Positions 45,527 to 54,453 of a stretch of 64,000 nt of DNA are shown one piece after another (positions within the stretch are counted from its first letter, which is position 1; each line of letters opens with the position of its first letter). The notes beneath the pieces were generated by a model. It did not search any database. It was not told where the DNA came from and saw only the letters and a program-made list of their open reading frames with translations. The translations under genes and the position numbers were made by a program. Origin of the DNA: Pseudomonas sp. ANT_J12 (GTDB taxonomy: Bacteria > Pseudomonadota > Gammaproteobacteria > Pseudomonadales > Pseudomonadaceae). The DNA lies in NCBI RefSeq assembly GCF_008370045.1, contig NZ_VOBN01000001.1, positions 434,001 to 498,000 of the forward strand. The letters are read 5' to 3'.

Positions 45527-46342
45527 ATGCGCCTGATCAATCGCCACCCGGATCGCCCGAGTCGCTTGCTGTTGGTGATCCTGCCGTTCGCCCTGGTGCT
45601 GCTCGCCTACTTCCTGGGCTCGGCCGAGCGGCTGACGGACAACCCCAACGACAAGCTGCTGCCCAGCGCCGTGCAAATGACCGATGCGGTGAAACGCCTG
45701 GCCTTCGTCGCCGACAGCCGCACCGGCGACTACCTGCTCTGGCAAGACAGCGCGTCCAGCCTGCGACGGCTGGCGATCGGCCTGGGCATCAGTGCCTTGG
45801 CCGGGTTGTGCCTGGGCATGGCGGCCGGCACCTTGCCGCTGTTCGGCGCGCCGTTGTCGCCGCTGCTGACGGTGCTTTCGATGGTGCCGCCCCTGGCGAT
45901 CCTGCCGATTCTGTTCATCGTCTTCGGCCTGGGCGAGTTGTCGAAAGTGATGCTGATCGTGATCGGTATCACCCCGGCGCTGGCCCGGGATCTGGAACAG
46001 CGTGCGCGGGAAATCCCCGTCGAGTTGCTGATCAAGGCCCAGACCTTGGGCGCTTCGACCTGGACCTTAATGCTGCGGGTGGTGCTGCCGCAATTGTTGC
46101 CGCGCCTGCTGATCTCGTTGCGGCTGATGCTCGGTTCGGCGTGGCTGTTCCTGATCGCCGCCGAAGCCATCGCCTCCACGGACGGCCTCGGTTACCGGAT
46201 TTTCCTGGTTCGCCGCTACCTGGCGATGGATGTGATCTTGCCCTACGTGGTGTGGATCACCCTCCTCGCCTGGCTGATGGATTGGGGCCTCAAGCGCCTG
46301 ACCCAACGGGCCTTCCCTTGGTATGAAGGAGCGCGGGCATGA
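45527..46342 (+). CDS. ABC transporter permease, guanidine operon
   Basis: A 271-residue BPD-type permease with about six helices and the EAA loop LLIKAQTLGASTWTLMLRVV near residue 165. It forms the transmembrane channel for the adjacent binding protein. Its last codons overlap the ATPase ATG. Confidence 0.88.
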   Translation: MRLINRHPDRPSRLLLVILPFALVLLAYFLGSAERLTDNPNDKLLPSAVQMTDAVKRLAFVADSRTGDYLLWQDSASSLRRLAIGLGISALAGLCLGMAAGTLPLFGAPLSPLLTVLSMVPPLAILPILFIVFGLGELSKVMLIVIGITPALARDLEQRAREIPVELLIKAQTLGASTWTLMLRVVLPQLLPRLLISLRLMLGSAWLFLIAAEAIASTDGLGYRIFLVRRYLAMDVILPYVVWITLLAWLMDWGLKRLTQRAFPWYEGARA

Positions 46343-47127
46343 GCTTCATCACGGTGAAAAACGTCTGGCAGCAATACGCCGATCAGGTTGTTCTTGAAGG
46401 TCTGAACCTGAGCGTCAACGAAGGTGAGTTTTGCACCTTGGTCGGCGCGTCGGGTTGCGGCAAATCGACCTTCCTGCGCCTGTTGCTGGGCCAGGAAAAA
46501 GCCAGTCGCGGCGAGATCCTGCTCGACGGCCAGGCCCTGGCCGGCGAGCCGGATGCCAGCCGTGGCGTGGTGTTCCAGCGCTATTCGGTGTTCCCGCATC
46601 TGACGGTGCTGGACAACGTCGCCCTCGGCCTCGAACTGCCCCGCTCACCGCTGCTCGGGCGCTTGTTCGGCAACGCGAAAAAAGACGCCCGCGAACAGGC
46701 CTCGGTGCTGTTGCACAAAGTCGGCCTCGGCCACTCGCTGGACAAGTACCCGGCGCAGCTCTCCGGCGGCATGCAACAACGGTTGGCCATCGCCCAGGCG
46801 TTGATCATGAAACCCCGGGTGTTGCTGCTCGACGAACCCTTCGGTGCCCTCGATCCGGGCATCCGCAAAGACATGCACGTTCTGCTGCTGGAGTTGTGGC
46901 GCGAGACCCGACTGACGGTGTTCATGGTCACCCATGACCTGTCCGAAGGGTTCAGCCTCGGCACCCGTTTGCTGGTGTTCGACAAGGTCCGCCTCGATCC
47001 GCATGCCCCCGGCGCCTATGGCGCACGCATCACCTACGACATCCCTTTGAACAGCGACCGCCGCGCCACTCGCGCCGCCGTCGATGCCTTGCCGACTGAG
47101 TTGGCAGGCACGCTTCGCACCGCTTAA
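46339..47127 (+). CDS. ABC transporter ATP-binding protein, guanidine operon
   Basis: A 262-residue ATPase: Walker A GASGCGKSTF near residue 38, signature LSGGMQQRLAIAQAL, Walker B VLLLDEPFGALD and switch His in MVTHDL. Start overlaps the permease stop by 4 bp (ATGA). Confidence 0.92.
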   Translation: MSFITVKNVWQQYADQVVLEGLNLSVNEGEFCTLVGASGCGKSTFLRLLLGQEKASRGEILLDGQALAGEPDASRGVVFQRYSVFPHLTVLDNVALGLELPRSPLLGRLFGNAKKDAREQASVLLHKVGLGHSLDKYPAQLSGGMQQRLAIAQALIMKPRVLLLDEPFGALDPGIRKDMHVLLLELWRETRLTVFMVTHDLSEGFSLGTRLLVFDKVRLDPHAPGAYGARITYDIPLNSDRRATRAAVDALPTELAGTLRTA

Positions 47128-47141
47128 GAGGACTTTCAAAA

Positions 47142-47867
47142 ATGACTGATTCAACCCAACTGTTCCCGCCCTTCGCCGAAGAAATGCTTCCCGGCGGCGG
47201 CCATCGCTCCTTCGTATTGAAACGCGGCCAACTGCTGCGTCTGACCGACCTGCGCGGTGGCGCCAATGTCAGCCTGACGCTGCTCAACGCTAACGAAAAA
47301 ACCGAACGCCTGAACCTGCCCGACAGCCTCAAATGCCAACACACCGCCAAGCTCACCATCGGCCACTGTTTGTACTCGGACATGGGTCGCGTATTGGCGG
47401 CGATTACCGCCGACACCTGCGGCTGGAGCGACAGCCTCGGCGGCGTGCTCTGCGCTGAAGAAGTCGCGCAAAAGTACGGCACCGGCCGCTATCAGGAACT
47501 GCGCAACGGCTTCTTTCGCAACGGCACCGACAACCTGTTGGTGGAACTGGGCAAGTGGGGGCTGGGCCTGTCGGATTTGCTGATGACCCTCAATTTGTTC
47601 AGCCGGGTGAATGTCGACGAGGCCGGACGCTTCCACTTCGTCGAGGGCAACTCCAAGGCCGGCGACTACATCGAGTTGTACGCGCCGATGGACACGCTGG
47701 TGGTGCTCACGGCCCTGCAACACCCGATGGATCCGTCGCCCGAATACGCACCAAAACCCTTGAAGCTGAGCTGGATGAACGCCGACCCAAGCGTCGCCGA
47801 ACACTGCCGTACTTCGCGCCCGGAAAACGAGCGCGGCTTCATCAACACCGACCGTTTGTTCGCCTGA
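47142..47867 (+). CDS. urea carboxylase-associated DUF1989 protein, carboxyguanidine deiminase subunit
   Basis: A 241-residue DUF1989 protein (urea carboxylase-associated family). It has metal-ligand-type Cys/His residues such as ADTCGWSDSLGGVLCAEE and LYSDMGRVLAAI. Work on Pseudomonas guanidine operons has shown that two such proteins form carboxyguanidine deiminase (CgdAB), converting carboxyguanidine to allophanate and ammonia. Which of the two here is CgdA or CgdB I do not decide. Confidence 0.88.
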   Translation: MTDSTQLFPPFAEEMLPGGGHRSFVLKRGQLLRLTDLRGGANVSLTLLNANEKTERLNLPDSLKCQHTAKLTIGHCLYSDMGRVLAAITADTCGWSDSLGGVLCAEEVAQKYGTGRYQELRNGFFRNGTDNLLVELGKWGLGLSDLLMTLNLFSRVNVDEAGRFHFVEGNSKAGDYIELYAPMDTLVVLTALQHPMDPSPEYAPKPLKLSWMNADPSVAEHCRTSRPENERGFINTDRLFA

Positions 47868-47878
47868 GGATCGCTGCC

Positions 47879-48520
47879 ATGTCACTCGCCATCGCTACTT
47901 CACACCAGCAGCCTGAGAACGCCGTGTACCGCGCCACCATCCCCGCCGGGGAACCCTGGCTGATGGAGGTCAAGGCCGGCCAGACGTTGCGCATCCTCGA
48001 CCTGGAAGGCAACCAGGCGGTCGATACCTTGTTCTACAGCGTCGCCAACCCGAAGGAACGCTACGACGTGCAACGCACCTTGCGTCGGCAGAACAGCGTC
48101 TACCTGAGCACCGGCAGCGTGCTCTATTCCAACCTCGGCAAACCGATGTTGACCATCGTCGCCGACACCTGCGGCCGTCACGACACCCTCGGCGGCGCCT
48201 GTGCCCAGGAGAGCAACACCGTGCGTTATGCGTTGGAGAAACGCTACATGCACAGCTGCCGCGACAACTACCTGCGGGCCTGTGTCCACGACGGGCGACT
48301 GGGCAAGGGTGACATCGGGCCGAACATCAACTTCTTCATGAATGTGCCCGTCACAGCGGATGGCGGGCTGACGTTTGAAGACGGGATTTCGGCGCCGGGC
48401 AAGTACGTGGATTTGCGGGCGGAGATGGACGTGATCGTGTTGATCTCCAACTGCCCGCAGTTGAACAACCCGTGCAATGCGTACAACCCGACACCTGCGG
48501 AGCTCTTGGTATGGAACTGA
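47879..48520 (+). CDS. urea carboxylase-associated DUF1989 protein, second carboxyguanidine deiminase subunit
   Basis: A 213-residue paralogue of the preceding protein, starting at ATG 47879, 11 bp after it. Matching motifs: LEGNQAVDTLFYS, LYSNLGKPMLTIVADTCGRHDT and CAQES. Expected to pair with its neighbour. A REP hairpin and 228 bp separate it from the carboxylase. Confidence 0.88.
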   Translation: MSLAIATSHQQPENAVYRATIPAGEPWLMEVKAGQTLRILDLEGNQAVDTLFYSVANPKERYDVQRTLRRQNSVYLSTGSVLYSNLGKPMLTIVADTCGRHDTLGGACAQESNTVRYALEKRYMHSCRDNYLRACVHDGRLGKGDIGPNINFFMNVPVTADGGLTFEDGISAPGKYVDLRAEMDVIVLISNCPQLNNPCNAYNPTPAELLVWN

Positions 48521-48606
48521 AATTGGCGCGGTTGCGTAAATGGTTGTTTGCCCTGTGCCAGGCCCGTTCAGGCCAGTGCCTGCAACAGCGAGAGCACCGC
48601 TAAACC

Positions 48607-48638
48607 TTGTGGCGAGGGAGCAAGCTCCCTCGCCACAA
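48607..48638. repeat. single REP palindrome, GTGGCGAGGGAGC family
   Basis: TTGTGGCGAGGGAG, a CAAG loop and CTCCCTCGCCACAA form a 14-bp stem inside the guanidine operon, between the second DUF1989 gene and the carboxylase. Confidence 0.9.
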
Positions 48639-48748
48639 AAAGCGCGAAATTCGTTCATCCGGGACGGCCCGGGTGCCTTTCGAAAAACTGCGGGACGGCC
48701 CGCAACCCAGGTCGAGGCTGATGCGTTATCGCCTCCGGGGGTTTTGCC

Positions 48749-51700
48749 ATGTTCGAAAAAGTCCTGATTGCCAACCGTGGTGCCATTGCCTGCCGCATCC
48801 TGCGCACCTTGGGTGAATTGCAGGTCAAGAGCGTCGCCGTTTACTCCGAAGCCGATGCCGCGAGCCTGCATATTTTGCAGGCCGATGAAGCCCACAGCCT
48901 CGGCGAAGGCGCCGCCGCCGGCACCTATCTGGCGGTGGATAAAATCCTCGCCATCGCCCAAACCTCTGGCGCCACGGCCATTCATCCCGGCTACGGATTT
49001 CTTTCAGAAAACGCTGCCTTCGCCGAAGCCTGCGAAGCCGCCAACATCGCCTTCATCGGCCCAACGCCACAGCAGTTGCGAGTGTTCGGTCTCAAGCACA
49101 CGGCCCGCGCGTTGGCCAAACAACATGGCGTGCCGATGCTCGAAGGCACCGAATTGCTCGACAGCCTCGACGCAGCACTGATTGCCGGCGAACAGGTCGG
49201 CTATCCGGTGATGCTCAAAAGCACCGCCGGTGGTGGCGGCATCGGCATGCGCGTGTGCCGTAGCGCGGCCGAGTTGAGCGAGTCCTTCGAAGCCGTAAAA
49301 CGCCTCGGTCAGAACAACTTCAGCGATGCCGGGGTGTTCATCGAGAAGTACATCCAGCGCGCCCGGCATCTGGAAGTGCAGGTGTTTGGCGACGGTCGCG
49401 GCGAAGTGATTGCCCTCGGCGTGCGCGATTGCTCGGTACAGCGGCGCAACCAGAAAGTCCTCGAAGAAACCCCGGCGCCGAACCTGCCCGAGGGCATGGC
49501 GGATGAGCTGTGCGCGGCGGCGATCAAACTGGCGAAAGCAGTGAATTACCGCAGCGCCGGGACGGTGGAATTTGTCTTCGACAGTGAAGACCAACGCTTC
49601 TATTTTCTGGAAGTGAATACGCGATTGCAGGTTGAGCACGGCGTCACCGAACAGGTGTGGGGCGTGGACCTGGTGCGCTGGATGGTCGAACTGGCGGCCG
49701 GTGATTTGCCGCCCTTGTCCGAGCTAAGTCGTGGATTGAAACCTGAGGGCCATGCGATTCAGGCACGGCTTTACGCGGAAGATCCGGGCCGGGATTTCCA
49801 GCCGAGTCCGGGCCTGCTGACGGCGGTGAATTTCCCTGCTGCCGATGGCAGAAAATTGCGCATCGACACCTGGGTCGAGGCCGGTTGCGAGATCCCGCCG
49901 TACTTCGACCCGATGATCGCCAAGCTCATCAGTTGGGCGCCGACCCGGGAGCAGGCGCTTACAGATTTGCATCAGGCCTTGGGCGACAGCCTGCTCTACG
50001 GCGTGGAAACCAACCGCGATTACCTGCGCCAGATTCTGCTCGATACGCCGTTCGCCAGCGGTCAGCCGTGGACGCGGTGCCTGGAAGGTCTGGTGTACCA
50101 AGCCAACACCTTTGAAGTACTCAGCGCCGGGACGCAAACCAGTGTTCAGGACTACCCCGGTCGCCTCGGTTACTGGGCGGTGGGCGTACCGCCGTCGGGG
50201 CCGATGGACAGTCGAGCGTTGCGTCTGGGCAACCGATTGCTGGGCAATGACGAAGGTTTTGCGGCACTGGAAATCACCATGAGCGGGCCGTTGCTGCGCT
50301 TCAACTGTGATGCTGTGGTGGCGGTGACCGGGGCGGTGATTCCGCTGACGTTGAACGGTGACGCGGTGCCGATGAACACCGCGTTGCTGATTCCGGCCGG
50401 CGCTACGTTGAGCCTCGGCACGATGGCCGGGAGCGGCGCCCGTAGCTACCTGTGCCTGCGCGGCGGACTGCAAGTGCCGGATTATCTGGGCAGTAAAAGC
50501 ACCTTCACCCTGGGCCAGTTTGGCGGGCATGGTGGGCGGGCGTTGCGGGCCGGGGATGTGTTGCATGTGCCTTTGTTGATTGACCGCAGTGCCGGTGCGC
50601 AGCTTCCGAACATTGCTGATCTGCCTGCCGTGCGACAGATTCGAGTGATCTACGGCCCGCACGGTGCACCGGAATACTTCACCGAACATTACATCGGCAC
50701 CTTCTTCGCCACTCAGTGGGAAGTGCATTTCAACTCCAGTCGTACCGGCGTGCGACTGATCGGGCCGAAGCCGGAATGGGTGCGGGCCGATGGTGGTGAA
50801 GCGGGGCTGCATCCGTCGAACATCCACGACAATCCGTATGCGATCGGGGCCGTGGATTTCACCGGCGACATGCCCGTGATACTCGGCCCGGACGGCCCTA
50901 GCCTGGGCGGGTTTGTGTGCCCGGTGACGGTGATCGAGGCGGATCTTTGGCAGTTGGGGCAGCTCAAGGCCGGGGATAAGGTGCAGTTTTTGCCGGTGGA
51001 CCTGCAGACCGCTCGATCACTGGCCACACGAGCCCTCTGTGGCGAGGGAGCTTGTCGGATCGCCCCACCGTCCCGTTCGGCTGCGCAGCAGTCGCCAATC
51101 GGCCAACTCCAAACACCTGATGTGCCGTGGCGGGAAAATTTGGGGGCGCTTCGCACCCCAACGGGGGCAAGCCCCCTCGCCACAAGTAATGGGTCTCTAC
51201 ATAAATTGATGTCGCCCGTTGTACTGGATCTTGGACAGGACGACACGAGACTGGTGGCCAGATTATCGGGCGACACACATCTGCTCCTTGAGATCGGCGC
51301 CCCGGAACTGGACCTGGTCCTGCGCTTCCGCGCTCACGCCCTCATGCAGGCGCTCGAAAGCAAACACCTGCACGGCGTCATCGACCTCACTACCGGCATC
51401 CGCTCGCTGCAAGTGCACTACCAACCCGAGCAACTGCCGCTGGCCGATCTGCTCGGCATCATCGCCGGTGAATGGGACGCCGTGTGCGCCGCCAAGGACC
51501 TACAAGTCCCGTCGCGCATCGTCCATCTGCCGCTGTCCTGGGACGACCCGGCCTGCCAATTGGCAATCGAAAAATACATGACCACCGTGCGCAAGGACGC
51601 GCCGTGGTGCCCGAGCAATCTGGAGTTCATCCGCCGCATCAACGACCTGCCGAACCTCGACGAAGTGCAGCGTACGGTGTTCGATGCGAGCTATCTGGTG

Positions 51701-52459
51701 ATGGGCCTGGGCGATGTCTACCTCGGCGCCCCGGTCGCCACCCCGCTCGATCCGCGTCATCGATTGGTGACCACCAAATACAACCCGGCCCGCACCTGGA
51801 CCGCCGAGAACTCGGTGGGCATCGGCGGCGCGTATATGTGCGTGTACGGCATGGAAGGCCCCGGCGGTTATCAGTTTGTCGGGCGTACCTTGCAGATGTG
51901 GAATCGCTACCGCGAAGTGGCGGCGTTCGACGGCAAACCGTGGCTGCTGAGGTTCTTCGATCAGATCCGTTTCTACCCGGTGAGCGCTGATGAGTTGCTG
52001 CGCATTCGCCGGGATTTCCCCCTCGGGCGCTTCGAACTGAACATCGAGCACAGTCAGTTGAACCTGGCGGATTACCAAGGGTTTCTGGCGCAAGAAGCCG
52101 AGAGCATTGCGGCGTTCCGCGACCAGCAAAAAGGCGCGTTCAATGCCGAACGCGAACGCTGGATCGCCAGCGGCCAGGCGCATTTCGACAGCGAGGAATT
52201 GATTCCGGAAGCGACCGAAGACGCACCGCTGGCCAGCGGTCAACAGAGCGTCGACAGCCACATCGCCGGCAACCTCTGGCAGGTTCAGGTTGAAACCGGC
52301 ACCCGGGTTGAGGCCGGGGATGTGCTAGTGATTCTGGAGTCGATGAAGATGGAAATCCCGCTGCTGGCGCCGATGGCCGGGGTAGTACGGGAGATTCGCG
52401 TGCAACCGGGTTCGGCGGTGCGCGCCGGGCAGCGGGTCGTGGTACTGGACCTCGACTGA
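48749..52459 (+). CDS. biotin-dependent guanidine/urea carboxylase with in-frame REP insertion
   Basis: A 1,236-residue single-chain enzyme: biotin carboxylase domain (about 1-445; GGGGIGMRV ATP loop, HLEVQVFGD, EVNTRLQVEHGVTE), CT subdomain AHS2/KipA (about 455-760; TSVQDYPGRLGYWAVGVPPS), CT subdomain AHS1/KipI (about 820-1100; SGDTHLLLEIGAPELDL, GGAYMCVYGMEGPGG) and a biotinyl domain with ESMKME (Lys 1200). It carboxylates guanidine to carboxyguanidine, or urea to allophanate; riboswitch and DUF1989 genes favour guanidine. Residues 764-812 are encoded by a REP doublet in the linker between the CT subdomains and have no counterpart in ordinary family members. The frame is intact. Confidence 0.92.
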   Translation: MFEKVLIANRGAIACRILRTLGELQVKSVAVYSEADAASLHILQADEAHSLGEGAAAGTYLAVDKILAIAQTSGATAIHPGYGFLSENAAFAEACEAANIAFIGPTPQQLRVFGLKHTARALAKQHGVPMLEGTELLDSLDAALIAGEQVGYPVMLKSTAGGGGIGMRVCRSAAELSESFEAVKRLGQNNFSDAGVFIEKYIQRARHLEVQVFGDGRGEVIALGVRDCSVQRRNQKVLEETPAPNLPEGMADELCAAAIKLAKAVNYRSAGTVEFVFDSEDQRFYFLEVNTRLQVEHGVTEQVWGVDLVRWMVELAAGDLPPLSELSRGLKPEGHAIQARLYAEDPGRDFQPSPGLLTAVNFPAADGRKLRIDTWVEAGCEIPPYFDPMIAKLISWAPTREQALTDLHQALGDSLLYGVETNRDYLRQILLDTPFASGQPWTRCLEGLVYQANTFEVLSAGTQTSVQDYPGRLGYWAVGVPPSGPMDSRALRLGNRLLGNDEGFAALEITMSGPLLRFNCDAVVAVTGAVIPLTLNGDAVPMNTALLIPAGATLSLGTMAGSGARSYLCLRGGLQVPDYLGSKSTFTLGQFGGHGGRALRAGDVLHVPLLIDRSAGAQLPNIADLPAVRQIRVIYGPHGAPEYFTEHYIGTFFATQWEVHFNSSRTGVRLIGPKPEWVRADGGEAGLHPSNIHDNPYAIGAVDFTGDMPVILGPDGPSLGGFVCPVTVIEADLWQLGQLKAGDKVQFLPVDLQTARSLATRALCGEGACRIAPPSRSAAQQSPIGQLQTPDVPWRENLGALRTPTGASPLATSNGSLHKLMSPVVLDLGQDDTRLVARLSGDTHLLLEIGAPELDLVLRFRAHALMQALESKHLHGVIDLTTGIRSLQVHYQPEQLPLADLLGIIAGEWDAVCAAKDLQVPSRIVHLPLSWDDPACQLAIEKYMTTVRKDAPWCPSNLEFIRRINDLPNLDEVQRTVFDASYLVMGLGDVYLGAPVATPLDPRHRLVTTKYNPARTWTAENSVGIGGAYMCVYGMEGPGGYQFVGRTLQMWNRYREVAAFDGKPWLLRFFDQIRFYPVSADELLRIRRDFPLGRFELNIEHSQLNLADYQGFLAQEAESIAAFRDQQKGAFNAERERWIASGQAHFDSEELIPEATEDAPLASGQQSVDSHIAGNLWQVQVETGTRVEAGDVLVILESMKMEIPLLAPMAGVVREIRVQPGSAVRAGQRVVVLDLD
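51038..51184. repeat. REP doublet inside the carboxylase coding sequence
   Basis: TGTGGCGAGGGAGCTTGTCG at the left faces GGGGGCAAGCCCCCTCGCC at the right. The element spans 147 bp, exactly 49 codons, starts on a first codon position and contains no stop in the reading frame. The spacer resembles that of the REP doublet at 3013. Confidence 0.88.
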
Positions 52460-52483
52460 ACTCATTTTGAAAAGGATCAAGTC

Positions 52484-54250
52484 ATGAATTTCAATCTGCA
52501 ACTCGACGCCCTGCGCAGTGCCTATCGCGACGGCCAGGTCACGCCTCGGCAACTGCTGCTGAGCCTGCGGGACAAAGCGGCCGCGCTGAATCCCGACTAT
52601 CACCTGTTCATCCATTTGCTCAGTGTCGAGGAGCTGGAACCGTACCTCGCCGCCCTCGACGGTCGCGACCTCGACAGTCTGCCGCTGTATGGCGTGCCGT
52701 TCGCAATCAAGGACAACATCGACCTGGCAGGCATTCCGACCACAGCGGCTTGCCCCGCCTTTGCCTATGTGCCGGAGCATTCGGCGACCATCGTCGAGCA
52801 GTTGCTGGCGTTGGGGGCGATTCCGTTGGGCAAGACCAATCTTGATCAGTTCGCCACCGGGCTCAATGGCAGCCGTTCGCCTTATGGCGCATGCCCGAAC
52901 AGCGTGTTGCCGGAATATCCGTCGGGCGGTTCCAGCGCTGGATCGTCGCTGGCGGTGGCGTTGGGGGTGGCGAGTTTTTCCCTGGGGACGGACACGGCAG
53001 GTTCCGGTCGGGTGCCGGCGGCGTTGAATAATCTGGTGGGGTTGAAAGCCACTAAAGGGTTGATCTCCACGGGCGGTGTGGTGCCGGCCTGTCGCACGCT
53101 CGATTGCGTCACCACGTTCACCGCCACCGCGCGGGAAGCCAGTCAGTTGCTGGCGCTGACGGCGCGTCTCGATCCACGGGATGCCTACAGCCGCAGCAAT
53201 CCGTTGTGGAATGACGGCTTGGCATTCGGTGCGCCGCGCCCGTTTCGATTCGGCGTGCCACGTGCGCAAGACCTGGAGTTTTTCGGCTGCCCTGAAGGCC
53301 CGTTGTTGTTTGGCGATGCCATCGATCAGCTCAAAGCCTTGGGCGGTGAAGCGGTTGAGCTGGACCTGTCGCCGTTCCTCGAAGCCGCACAGTTGCTGTA
53401 TGCAGGCCCGTGGGTCGCCGAGCGCTATAGCGTGGCTGGCGAGTTGATGGAGCAAAACCCGCCAGCGGTGCTGCCGGTGATCCGCGCGGTGCTGGCCAAG
53501 GCCCCGGCGGTGACTGGCGTGCAGACCTTCCGCGCGCAGTATCGACTGCAAGAACTGAAGGCGCTGTGCGACCGGGCGCTGGAAGGCCTCGACTGCGTGC
53601 TCACGCCAACCATCGGCCGCCCCGTGACCTTGGCGGAACTGACCGCCGAACCCGTGCTGCGCAACTCGGAACTGGGCTACTACACCAACTTCATGAACCT
53701 GCTCGACTACGCCGCCGTCGCCGTGCCCAGCGGTTTCATGGGCAACGGTTTGCCGTGGGGCGTGACGCTGTTTGGGCGAGCGTTTACCGATCAGTATTTG
53801 TTGAGCGTGGCGGATGCGCTTCAACGTCAACCAGGCTCGCCTGCGCCCGCGACGGTGGCCCGCAATGATCGCGCACGACTGGTGGTGTGTGGCGCGCATC
53901 TGGAGGGGTTGGCGTTGAATTGGCAACTGAAGCAGCGTGGCGCGCGGTTGGTCGAGACGACGTTCAGTTCGCCGGATTATCAGCTCTATGCGTTGGCCGG
54001 TGGCCCGCCGTTTCGTCCGGGAATGGTGCGGGTGAAGGACGGTGGCGTGGCGATTGCGGTGGAGGTTTGGGAATTGCCGAGCAGCGAATTGGGCTCGTTT
54101 TTGACCGCGATTCCGGCGCCGTTGGGGTTGGGCAAGGTGCAACTGGCGGATGGGCGCTGGGAGAGCGGGTTTATTTGTGAGGGTTATGGGCTGGAGGGGG
54201 CGGTTGATATCAGTCGTTTTGGCGGGTGGCGGGCATACCTCGCCAAATGA
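52484..54250 (+). CDS. atzF: allophanate hydrolase
   Basis: A 588-residue enzyme that hydrolyses allophanate to ammonium and CO2, the last step of the guanidine/urea carboxylase route. The amidase-signature domain (about 1-440) holds FAIKDNIDLAGIPTTAA (Lys), YPSGGSSAGSSLAV (cis-Ser) and LGTDTAGSGRVPAALNN (nucleophile Ser). The C-terminal domain (about 460-588) is the allophanate hydrolase extension. 24 bp after the carboxylase; its stop overlaps a REP-like repeat. Confidence 0.94.
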   Translation: MNFNLQLDALRSAYRDGQVTPRQLLLSLRDKAAALNPDYHLFIHLLSVEELEPYLAALDGRDLDSLPLYGVPFAIKDNIDLAGIPTTAACPAFAYVPEHSATIVEQLLALGAIPLGKTNLDQFATGLNGSRSPYGACPNSVLPEYPSGGSSAGSSLAVALGVASFSLGTDTAGSGRVPAALNNLVGLKATKGLISTGGVVPACRTLDCVTTFTATAREASQLLALTARLDPRDAYSRSNPLWNDGLAFGAPRPFRFGVPRAQDLEFFGCPEGPLLFGDAIDQLKALGGEAVELDLSPFLEAAQLLYAGPWVAERYSVAGELMEQNPPAVLPVIRAVLAKAPAVTGVQTFRAQYRLQELKALCDRALEGLDCVLTPTIGRPVTLAELTAEPVLRNSELGYYTNFMNLLDYAAVAVPSGFMGNGLPWGVTLFGRAFTDQYLLSVADALQRQPGSPAPATVARNDRARLVVCGAHLEGLALNWQLKQRGARLVETTFSSPDYQLYALAGGPPFRPGMVRVKDGGVAIAVEVWELPSSELGSFLTAIPAPLGLGKVQLADGRWESGFICEGYGLEGAVDISRFGGWRAYLAK

Positions 54251-54374
54251 TCGTTCCCACGCTGATCGTTCCCACGCTCCGCGTGGGAATGCCGCCCGGG
54301 ACGCTCCGCGTCCCTTCGCAAGCGTGACGCAGAGCGTCACCGGATGCATTCCCACGCGGAGCGTGGGAACGATC
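54249..54374. repeat. inverted-repeat element, GATCGTTCCCACGC family, with terminal duplication
   Basis: The same element as at 41021. The left end is duplicated in tandem (GATCGTTCCCACGCT at 54249-54263 and again at 54264-54278). The first copy begins within the TGA of the allophanate hydrolase gene. Confidence 0.9.
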
Positions 54375-54453
54375 ACCCCGCGTAAATGCAGCGGTTATTT
54401 CCGCTCGGGCCCACTAGAATGCATGCCATCGGGTCACTGCCAACGGAACCACC

